Shown here in pieces: positions 27,160 to 36,330 of a DNA stretch of 43,649 nucleotides (position 1 is its first letter; each line of letters begins with the position of its first letter). The DNA is taken from positions 1-43,649 of the forward strand of contig MVAQ01000183.1 of the NCBI GenBank assembly GCA_014825775.1, given 5' to 3'. This DNA is from Krasilnikovozyma curviuscula. Its lineage: Eukaryota; Basidiomycota; Tremellomycetes; Cystofilobasidiales; Mrakiaceae. The position numbers and the translations under genes were made by a program. Under the pieces are notes generated by a model, which was not told where the DNA came from, did not search any database, and saw only the letters and a list, made by a program, of their open reading frames with translations.

Positions 27160-27345
27160 ACGATTCAACCGTGTTTTTGTCATGTGAGTGCTCGTGAGGT
27201 CGAGCTGCTCATCTCCGACATTCTCGTAGAACAAGGTGATTTCTCCCCTTCATATTATTTCCTTCCTCAAAGGTTCTTCATTCTAGTTTAAAGCAGAGGT
27301 TAGCCCCCGACTGATTTGACCTGCAGAGAACGACCGCAGCCAGTT
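27160..27345 (-). pseudogene. Decayed fragment of an alkenal reductase paralogue
   Basis: Minus-strand translation gives LFYENVGDEQLDL, matching VFYDNVGGNQLDL of the intact reductase next door. Just before it, a GTCAAATCAGTCGGGGGC stretch follows a TGCAG acceptor, like GCCAAATCACTCGGTGCT after the intron in the intact gene, and TTTGAGGAAGG matches TTTGAAGAAGA. Between these are stops and frame changes. The fragment is therefore non-coding. It sits upstream on the same strand as the intact gene, as expected of a tandem duplicate that decayed. Confidence 0.6.
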
Positions 27346-27604
27346 GTGCCATCAGATCATCAACCACAATGATCTCGTTTCGGCAACTCCGCAAGAGCAT
27401 TTGTTTTTACCACCCAGCAATTGCTTTTAAGGCTTTCTTATACCAAACGAAGTTCTTACGAGACTGAATGACTCTTAACCCAACTATTCTTGCCACAACA
27501 GAGACAACGACAAGTCTTTAGAGGGGGTGATGCGAGCCCAAATCTACGCGTCGACCTTGTCTAATTGGGATTGGGAAGTACGGGTTGCAGGTGCTTTCAG
27601 AGAA

Positions 27605-27680
27605 AAAGTGAACTGAAGTGTTTCACTTTTATACGCCAACCCTTGTTCACTTCACTTTGTACCAAGGCAGATTCACTTGG
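27605..27680. repeat. Cluster of TTCACTT/AAGTGAA motifs
   Basis: AAGTGAA near 27606, GAAGTG near 27615, TTCACTT at about 27621, TTCACTTCACTTT at about 27646 and TTCACTT at about 27672. The two halves can pair imperfectly around 27630-27640. Between the TAF4 3' end and the reductase fragment; role unknown. Confidence 0.4.
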
Positions 27681-27864
27681 TTTATCTCTCTCGGGATGAG
27701 GAACGAATACTGGCGTTCAACATTATACCAAATTGAAGTCAAACATGTATAGTTCTACATTTTGAGCATCTGCCGTGGCCTCGTCACAAGTTGTGCCTTC
27801 ACTTTGCTAGATAGACTCCATCGCACATCAACCTAGAGCCCATATCATCCCACGCGACAAACCC

Positions 27865-29346
27865 TCAATAGTCATCTCTCTTCCTGATCAACGCCCTTCC
27901 CACCACTTTGCTAGCGCTCGATCGACCAGCACCATGCCCTTTCTCCCTCTCTAGCACAAATAATGCATCCCGCATCGTCACATTCGGATTGAGCAAATAG
28001 TCCAGATCGCCACCCGCCGATGTAGCTTGAGATGCTGATGCTGCCGTTGAGGCCAATGCTGAGCCTGTTGATAAGAAGGATTTCGCCCATCCTCCACCTC
28101 CTCCCCCAGCGGTACCGATATTGTTGTTGTCGTTGGTCGTCGAGTTCGACAGCCCCGAAGGAACTGGCATGAACGATTTGTTGTTGGCTGACAATGGGCT
28201 GCCTAAGAGAGAAGCAGGCGATCCAGGAGCACCGCCGTTTTCTTTGATTTTCCCCTTCTGGACTCTACTCAGAGGACTTGGACTTGCCGCGCCTGCACCC
28301 CCACCCATCATCCAAGATTTCCTAGGCAGGCCTGCTGATCGCATGGCTGTCATGTTGGATTGTTGTTTTCGGACGTCTTCAGAGAGGTTTTTAGGGTTCG
28401 TCGCCGTGTTGGGCTTCTTCTTCTTTGCTGGGGGCTGGCCAGGTGTCTGGGTACCTGCAGGTCCGGCCGGAGATCCTCCTGCTGATTCGACACCATCCAT
28501 TTTACCACCTTCTCCTCCATTGGCAGAGGCTCCATTTGTCGAACTCTCCCCAGCCAGCGGTACACCATATTCAGCTTCTAGCGCAGAAGCTTCCTTCTCT
28601 CTCTCAATCTCAATAGCTCTGTTTCTCTCTAAGTCATCTCGAATCATCCTCTCCCTTCTCCTCTTGGATTCCTCCTCCTTCTGAATCTTCTCAATTGCCC
28701 GAACCTGCTTGCCTGGGTCCTGCTTGACGACTTCGCTCCACATAGGCGTCTCTTCATCGTCGTACATGGGTGGTGCGTGCAAGTAAGACGAGTTTATTCG
28801 ATGTTCTTTTGCGGAGATGAAGGCGGTGACTAGAGATTTTACTCTGGATTCCGCTGCGAGGGCCATGAGGGTGACCGAGTCGTCGTCCTGTATTTGGGTT
28901 CCATAGGCTTTGGCTGAACAGATAACCCCACAATTCAGCCAGTCAGATTCTTATCGTACTAGTCTATTAATCAAGGAGTAGCTCTGAGTATAAACATACC
29001 GATGCTGACCATCTTTTCCCTCGTTTTTTGAAAGTCCAAGAAATTGGACCTCTTGTGCCTGGAATTCTCATCCAACAGGTTCCTCTTGGAAGCATTGACA
29101 CGAGCAGATGGAACAGGTGCAATAGGGGCCTGGTGGAGCTGCTGCTGGGCCAGTTCCTCCTCAGCCTTATGGACGGGAAAACGAGACAGAGGGAAAACGG
29201 CACGTCAGTTAGCCAATCCAAAGTAAAGATCTGCCTTCTCGTCCAAGTAACCTACCTTCATGTCAACTACGCCATCAAGGGCATCATTAAGCGCAGTTTC
29301 AGCTCGAGTTCTCGAGCCAGAAGCTACAGGTTGCTGTTCTGACATG
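27865..29346 (-). CDS. TAF4: TFIID subunit TAF4
   Basis: Core TFIID subunit with a histone-fold-like pair domain (partner TAF12) for Pol II promoter recognition. Exons in coding order: 29346-29257, 29165-29000, 28913-27865; 434 aa. Residues about 60-115 (FLDFQKTREKMVSI, then DDDSVTLMALAAESRVKSLV) fit the TAF4 histone-fold region, followed by SAKEHR and a charged helix with KIQKEEESKRRRERMIRDDL, as in family members. A long Gly/Ser/Pro/Asn linker leads to the C-terminal block VTMRDALFVLEREKG (about 394-408), the counterpart of the VNLRDLIFCLE motif of animal TAF4. Shorter than animal TAF4, as usual for fungi. The TAF12 partner is not in the window. Confidence 0.85.
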
Positions 29347-29768
29347 CTTGAAAGCCCCTCCGTGTCCTTTTACTCTGTCGATGCTCTCTTAGGTAGGATC
29401 TGTTCCCGTAAACCTTCCTGCTACAGTTGTTTCTATCAGCACTTAAAGAAGCTGAAGCAGGTACGGAACAGAAGAAATGAAAGGTTGGGAAGTCGGTGGT
29501 CGGTTACGACTACAAGTCCAAGCCAGCTCGGCGTGGTTGTGTTTCCCAATCGAAGAGGCGCCACTACCCAGTCATTAAGGTTCACTCAAAACGCTGTCGT
29601 ATTGAAGTTCAAATAGCAAGGAAACTGAGGATCGTTGCTAACTGAGAAACACACCCCAATGTCTTTCAAGTTCTGGGCCTGAAATATTACTCTCGCCCCC
29701 ATACATAAGGCGGCGCTAACCACTAAACAAAAATACGCTTTTCACTATACGACACACTCTTGATACAA
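29347..29768. other. Intergenic: TAF4 promoter and TRS33 3' flank
   Basis: 422 nt. No gene, TATA box or repeat recognised. Confidence 0.5.
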
Positions 29769-30973
29769 TTACGCCGTCACAATAGGTATCGTCTGGGGTG
29801 AAGGTACCGGTGGTCCGAGCGTCAGCTTTGTGGTTTTGATTTGGAACGTGACTGACAGCGTTGATGGATCAAAGGTTGACATGCAAGACACAAAAAGCTG
29901 ACTCAGGGGTTCTGACATTTCTGACCGAATGAGATGTGTTCTAAACTTACGTTGTGGAAGGCCTTGCGTTTCAGCGGTGACAGTTCCTGGGAGACCCAAA
30001 CGCGAGAGCGCACCTCGTAAGACGCCCGTTGGCTGCACGTTACACAAGTAATTGTCAGGTTTGTGTTCCTCGATGGCGCGATTTGAACAAAGGAAATGGA
30101 GGTGGACTCACGAAGGCGATCCAGATCGAGGCTTCTTTAAGGTCTGCTGCTGCGCCGAGGTGAGACGATAGGTTGGTGAGGGTTGGGAAGGAAGCATCTT
30201 GTAGCACGAATACCCCCTACATCCAGCGAGTGAATGACAACAGAGGAGGGGCCGTCAATCTTTGGTCAATGACGCCAGCGACTCTGGGAAGAGACTTACT
30301 CGATGATTCGTCCGTAGGTTATCAATTTGTTTACCCCACGCTGCTAACCAAATATCTTTACATATAAACTTAACAATCTCGAGAGGGTCTACGGGTCGTG
30401 GTCGGTTGTATGATAACCTACCGATAGGGAGGGAGGAGAGCGCGAAGGCAGTGACAAAATCAAGAAGCCGGTCAAGCATGGGATCAGTTCCAAATACCAA
30501 ATCCAGCTCACCACAAATGAAAGAAGATAAACGAATACTCACCTCTCAGCTATGTCACCACCTACCCTCTCCCCCAACTTCTCCAGTCGTTCCCTCAGCC
30601 CTTCAACCTCGCCAGCCCCAATCCCAGCTTGATCCAGCTCATCCCCAGCTTCAGTGATACCTGCCGGTAGCAGCCCCTCACTGATCATCTTAAGTTCCCT
30701 CTCTTTGGACTTGCTCTTTGAATATATCGTCGCCTGTCGCAGCGTTGGGATGAGGGAGAGCAACAGATAGCTGAAAGTCGTCTTCGCAATCTGGTGGGAG
30801 GGTGGGGTCGCATAGGTCGCGATCTGCTGCGGTATCAGTGGGAGAGGGGGTAGAGTCGTCGATGGTCGTGCCATCGTTGCTGCTAGGAAATCTAGAGCGG
30901 AGAGGGTGTCGCTGTCGGTGGTGAGCACCCGCGAGCTGCTGTTGGTGGACTGACGGCTCGAAATAGCCTTCAA
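29769..30973 (-). CDS. TRS33: TRAPP complex subunit TRS33 (TRAPPC6)
   Basis: Bet3-family subunit of the TRAPP tethering complexes in ER-Golgi and Golgi traffic. Exons in coding order: first exon to 30543, then 30417-30300, 30216-30112, 30032-29951, 29851-29769. Family landmarks: GERVGGDIAER (family GYRVGxGLxER), LEIVKFICKDIW, KQIDNLRTNHRGVFVLQD, PTGVLRGALSRLG, TVTAE and a final FQIK followed by a 22-residue extension. Residue spacing from ER to KFICKDIW equals that of human TRAPPC6, which fixes the 30542-30418 intron. The start is uncertain: the first in-frame ATG is at 30874, but the preceding LSALDFLAAT resembles the usual N-terminal DFLLIE helix, so the true start is probably upstream of 30973 through another small exon. 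From 30874 the protein would be 239 aa, with an insert of about 70 residues absent from human. Confidence 0.85.
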
Positions 30974-31634
30974 AACAAGATAGGTTTAGATGGATACCAA
31001 ACCATACTTGTGCACCTCAGGATTTTAAACACGCTTGTCTGGCAATATCTCAGCGTTTAGAGCGTTTCAACAATCGCACAAAATTCCATAGTTCATGCCA
31101 TTTCTGTTGGCTTGCTGATTATCTTGACGTCCATCGTCCATCTGAGATTTTCAGCTAAGCAACACTAAATTAGTATCAATAGAAGAGCTATATGCTGTAC
31201 TGATCTGACAGCCAGGTAAGAGATGACAAGCTGGACCTCTGGCAAATGCTTGACCTAGATTTGAGCTGAACTGACCGGAGGGGTTTCATGGGGGCTTAGT
31301 TCTCAGCATCTAGGACGGGTATCGGAAGCTTCTTCAGTGGATTAAAAATCTGGTTCTGAAGGATTCGGATAGGTGAAGGGGTTGGGCAGAGTAGGGATTG
31401 GTTCGCTGTTTGCAAGGTCAGCGTCATAACTCATCGTCCATCTTCAGTTTCTTCGGTAGCTACCAAGCCATATCTCGGCCAGACTAATAAACCTAGACTC
31501 CTGTTTGCGTATTTATTTGTTGTTATCCTGCAGTGATCATCCAAACAGCAGGGGGTTCTTCCTTACCTCCTGCAGTCTCACCATCACCTCTATTTCCCCA
31601 CAACCATCCTTCACGAACACAATCGCCCAGACTG
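30974..31634. promoter_or_regulatory. Divergent promoter region between TRS33 and the zinc-finger gene
   Basis: About 660 nt between two genes read in opposite directions, so both promoters must lie here. It may also hold the missing first exon of TRS33. An acceptor-like CTGCAG at 31528-31533 suggests a leader intron for the plus-strand gene. No TATA box is clear. Confidence 0.45.
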
Positions 31635-34066
31635 ATGTACTCATCCAATCAAAGTAAGAAATGGAAATGCCCCGATTGTAGAACTCTCAACGATGGCGAC
31701 CGCTGCTTCGCATGCGAAGTTCCTCGACCTAGGTTATTTATGACACCCTCCTCCCCCGATCCCTCGGCTCCAGTTCCGCCTGAATTCAATGGTTCAGCAT
31801 CAGCAGCAATAAATGGTGCGAATAATGACGTTTCAACTGACGTCCAGAGTTTGGGTTTTCCGCGGCTTACTGCGTCTCTCAAATCAGCGCTGCATGAAGT
31901 TACAGTCTGTCAGTTTACCCTATGTTCATTTACATTCTCTTAAACCTAATCAATTATTATTTCCTGACCCGATCCACTCACATATTTTAAACATAAAAGT
32001 GCTGGACCAGAAAATGCAGGCTTCTATCGCTCTAGAAAAACGAGAGCTCGAAGAAGAGTGGAAGAAGCTCTCAGCCAAGGAAAAAGAACTCGAAGCTCGA
32101 GCTCAAGATCTTCAAAGTCTCAAATCGACTACAAAGAAACACGACGAACGTGAGACGGCTCTGAATGCCAAAGAAGCCAGCTTGAAGCTTATGCTGGAAG
32201 AGCTCCAGAAAGTCGATGGCAAGAAAGCTAGTATGAGAAGACAAGAATTAGATGATTGCAATGCTCATCTAGAGCGTTGTAAGATGGATCAAGTGAACGT
32301 CCTCGCTGAGGAGGCCAACGCGAAGGAGTTGGAGACGATCTTGAAGAATCGAGAAGATGCTCTAGTACGACGAGAAGAGTTGGTAGCATCTCATGAACAA
32401 CAACTGATGTTAACAACGCAATCTGCTGGCTCCAAGAGCGAGAAGGATACTACTCTTCATTCCCTCATCTCTCAACTCAAGGCGATCATCCCAGTCTCAA
32501 CAACCGGAACCCACTTTCAACAACTGCGCAATGAACATCTCAGCCAGACATCAGATTTGAAGTCCGAAGCTGTCATCCAATCGACCGCATATTCAACTAA
32601 AATCAAGTTCCTCGAAGACGAAGTTGCGACCCTGCAGCGAGACCTGGTCGATCTCCGACGCTCAAAGACAGAACTCGAGATGACAAAGCTGGAATGGGAC
32701 GACCAGAGGATCAAGATGATTACCAAAATGGCTCAAGAATCTCTTTTTGAAGCGATCAACTTGGGTTTTCGGGACACGGAGACGGTGTCGCAGTTTGCGA
32801 GGTTCTACGACCAGTGTTTTCGAGAGGAGAATGTTGCGAAAGATGCTGAAGTCAAGCTTGCCAACGATGAGAGAGATTTGACGTTAAAGAAGATGGAAGA
32901 TAATAAGGCGAAGTTGAAAGAATTAGAGGGCACGGTGATCGAGCTGAAGGCGCAGGTTGCTAGAGGCGAGGAGGATATCAAGCACTTGAGATTCCTCAGT
33001 GAGGAAAAGAGCGCAGTTATTGAAAATCTGGAGAAGGAAAGAGATGGCTTCAAAGCTGTGGTCGAGGTAAGTTATAGGTTGTTCTCCAATTTGTCCGTGT
33101 GTGATCTGGCTAACAACAGCCTTAATGTGACAGAAGTTCAGAAATGTGCTCACTCATCCTCAGTCTTTCTTACCTCTGACGAATCATGATGCGGTCTGTG
33201 TTTTGCTGGGCTTTGCGCCTGTTTCGAACCTTAGCTCACCTTACATTTGCCTATATTTCTTGCAGAGTACGATGGTCCCTTCTGGAATTTCTACACCTGC
33301 AGTACCAGCCTCATTTTCGATGTCATCCACTCAACAGTCCGTTCCAAAAGCAATAGGGGCCGCAGGACAACCAGCGCCGTTACCATCAATACCAGCGCCT
33401 CCACCACCGCCGACGAACAACATGACCAAATCTGCAGAGGCCTTCTCGCCAAGTCCAACCACCACGTCTTTCTCTCCACCATCAAATATTGGTGTCAAAA
33501 TCCCTCCTCCTCTGCCACCACACCCGATTCCTACCTCAAGCACGACGCCATCGTTATTTACTACTAGCAAGCAGGTGAAACGATCTCTCTCAGCGGACGC
33601 ACCAGAAGATGGCCCAGCTGTAAAAAAACGGCAGACTGGGTCATATTCTGTGGCTTCTCCTGCTACTTCAACAACGCAGGGAGTCAGTCGTGCAGCGAGA
33701 GAGAGATCTACGAGTGCTACACCTTCATCAGCTTCGACGACGACGCTTGAACCAGCGACTATTATTAAACATCGAATGATATTCTTGAGGGATCCAAACA
33801 CGCTAGAATGTCGAGGTTGCAGGTTTGTCTGATTTTCTGCTGTTGTGACACGCTGTTCTTCAAACTGTACTGATCGCAGTTTTCAACCATGCTCTTCCAG
33901 CGCTGAAAACAAACCGCGCTTTGTCTTTCCTAAAAATTCGACACTGGAAGAGCAGATTCAGCACTTTGAAATGGCGCATCCGGCGAAGTGGAGGAGGGTC
34001 AACAAGCCTGGATTTATCGAGACTCAGATTGCAAAGGCTTCTGGAGGAGGGAAACCTAGCGCTTGA
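31635..34066 (+). CDS. RanBP2-type zinc finger / coiled-coil protein, function unknown
   Basis: I do not recognise an ortholog. Exons: 31635-31908, 32000-33066, 33134-33193, 33266-33822, 33880-34066; 2145 nt, 714 aa. Near the N-terminus KWKCPDCRTLNDGDRCFACE is a RanBP2-like zinc ribbon (W-x-C-x2-C-x3-N-x4-C-x2-C; the loop is two residues shorter than the usual N-x6-C). Residues about 92-447 are a long, highly charged coiled coil, suggesting self-association. A disordered Ser/Thr/Pro region with runs of Pro and a basic KKRQTG follows. The end carries C-x2-C (ECRGCR) and, after a gap, H-x4-H (QHFEMAH), possibly an atypical C2H2 finger. The 60-nt exon 33134-33193 was added because it is bounded by good sites and keeps frame. 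A scaffold binding ubiquitin, RNA or Ran by the zinc ribbon is possible but not shown. Confidence 0.8.
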
Positions 34067-34275
34067 AAAATGGTGAGGATGGGAGGTACCATAGAGGATA
34101 GGACATCTGTTAGACTGCTTTTGCCATGTTCTACTAGATTCATATCTGTTTCTGCGATGATTTTCCACGAAGAAGTCGCTGCCTCGCCCAGCGCTTACGT
34201 CTCGATCGCTTCCGCGAGTTTCATAAACCTCCCTCCACCAGCACAGCACCTAAATTACTTGAACTTCTTAGGTTG

Positions 34276-36223
34276 ATGGCTCCTTTGGTATCCAGATCAA
34301 CCCTATTGAAATCCAAGCCAATTATTGCCAGCTATGGCCTGACGAAGCTCTTCTCAGCGACGATACCCTTGGTGGGACGAATGGTCGTCATGGACGATGG
34401 GGATGAGGTCCCGGGCGAGGTCGAGGACCAGCCTATCTTGCTCAGACTTGGGATAGTATGTTTCCTCGTCGTGCTGGGTGGCATTTTTGGTGAGTTTTCC
34501 TCTCTTTTGCTGGTGTTGAGGGGAAACGAGCTCATTCATTTTGGGGGGTGGGTTGTCGCTTCAGCTGGCTTGACTTTGGGCCTGCTTGGGCTGGATACAC
34601 TGCATCTCAGAGTATTAGTTGCTTCTTCAGATGATCCAACGGAACGAAGGAATGCTCAAAAAGTACTGAAACTGCTCAATAAAGGTCGTCACTGGGTTCT
34701 CTGCGTCCTGCTGCTCTCAAACGTCGTCGTTAATGAGTCACTGCCCATCTTCCTGGACTCTATTCTGGGTGGTGGCATATGGGCAGGTGAGTCTATTTCT
34801 CTGATATCTTTCGAAGCCGTGGGTTCAATTCGTCTGCCTTTCGTGCGTAGTCGTCGCTTCTTCATTCCTCATCGTCATCTTTGGCGAGTAAGTAATTGTT
34901 TTTTCAAGGACTAAGAGAATTGGCTGATTTTGGGATTTCTTTATCTAGAATAATTCCTCAGTCGGTATGCGTAAGATATGGGCTTAGGTGAGCATTCAAC
35001 GTATTTTCTCAACAAATCCATTTTCTAACAAATTCAACAGCGTGGGAGCGATGTTCGCGCCATTCGTGCTATGCCTGATGTGGTTGCTAGCTCCTATTGC
35101 ATACCCTCTGGCCAAAATCCTAGATAGTTTGCTTGGAGAAGCAGAAGAGTCAAAATACAAAAAAGCGGAGCTGAAGTCGTTCTTGCAGGTGAGTAGCGCG
35201 CACTGGCTCAGTTTCTTACTCTGCCAGCGAGTCTGACTACATGATGGTTGACCAGTATCACCGAGAAGGAGAAGAACCTCTGAGAGATGACGAAATTACT
35301 ATCCTCAACGGTGTATTGTCCCTGAACGACTGCAAGGCTGGTGATATCATGTTTGTTTTTAATAACTTTCTTTCGCTGTATCTCAATGACCTGACAACGC
35401 TTCTGCTTCCCAGGACTCCAATCGAAGATGTACTATCTTACCCAATCGATCAGATCCTTGACCACGAAACGCTTGACAAGATCCTCATCACCGGATTCTC
35501 CAGAATCCCAATCCACGAACCTGGAAATCACAGAGCGTTTGTAGGCATGCTCCTCATAAAGCAGCTGTTGACCTATAACCCCGAAGACAAGAAGCCTATT
35601 CGAAGCTTCAAATTGGTCACCCTGCCGGAAGCTAGGCCTGATATCAAGTAAATTTGTATCGTTGTTCTCACTGTACAGTTCGCTTACTCGATGGTTTATT
35701 ATTATTTGCAGTTGCTTCCAAGCCCTCGATTACTTCCAAACCGGCAAAGCGCACATGCTCTTGTTGTCAGAAACTCCAGGAAAGCCCTCTGGAGCTGTTG
35801 GTGTAGTTTCGCTGGAGGACATCATTGAGGAGATTATTCAAGAGGAGATCGTGGATGAGAGCGACAGGTTCGTCTCGAACAGAGTCAAGAAGCCTGTCAG
35901 GAGACTTCCCATCAGTAACATTGAGGGAATCATCGAGAGACGAGCTGCTCTGATAAGTGAGTAATGATTGTATCATGCTCTCTCTTACTGGTGACTGATC
36001 AGTTTCTTCATCCCCAGGAGCCAACTCAAATCCGGTCCTCGGGTTTAACAAAAGCACGGAAGGAAAGTCGACTGGAACACTTGCAGAAGTCACACCAGAT
36101 GCTGCTAGTGAAAGAGTTGTCCTTGTTGACACCACCATCGAATCGAACGGCTACGGTACGATGTCAAAAAAGGACAACGGAAAGCAAGACAGAAAACCCA
36201 GCCTCCCCAAAAAAACTCTGTAG
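34276..36223 (+). CDS. MAM3: MAM3/CNNM-type membrane transporter (DUF21-CBS)
   Basis: CNNM/CorC family membrane protein; yeast MAM3 sits in the vacuole membrane and affects Mg2+ and other metal handling. Exons: 34276-34489, 34565-34786, 34851-34887, 34949-34987, 35041-35188, 35256-35350, 35414-35647, 35712-35956, 36018-36223; 1440 nt, 479 aa. The DUF21 transmembrane part runs from LRLGIVCFLVVLGGIFAGLT through LTLGLLGLD, NESLPIFLDSILGGG, VIFGEIIPQSVCVRYGL and LCLMWLLAPIAYPLAKILD. Next come ELKSFLQYHREGE and ITILNGVLSLNDCKAGDIMTPIEDV, the conserved entry to the CBS pair (SRIPIHEPGNHRAFVGMLLIK; GVVSLEDIIEEIIQEEIVDE). A hydrophilic tail of about 85 aa follows. The stop is only 107 bp from the stop of the convergent PPR-like gene. 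Confidence 0.93.
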
Positions 36224-36330
36224 CCGTCTCTCACTATTTTGCTATTGCACATGTATTGCTACTTGAAGTTCTCGCAGTGGTTTTCAGTAAGCTGTTATCG
36301 AAAAGATTCGTCTTGGTCGTCCACCTGAAA

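Larger units (their letters stand above)
26655..27864. other. Intergenic with reductase pseudogene fragment
   Basis: 1.2 kb without an intact gene. It holds the decayed reductase fragment (about 27160-27345) and a cluster of TTCACTT motifs (27605-27680), both listed separately. Confidence 0.6.

Noticed and set aside
30418..30542. In-frame looking peptide ending SSLPIG before RLSYNRP in TRS33
   Set aside because: Residue spacing between the conserved ER and KFICKDIW matches TRAPPC6 only if this stretch is an intron.
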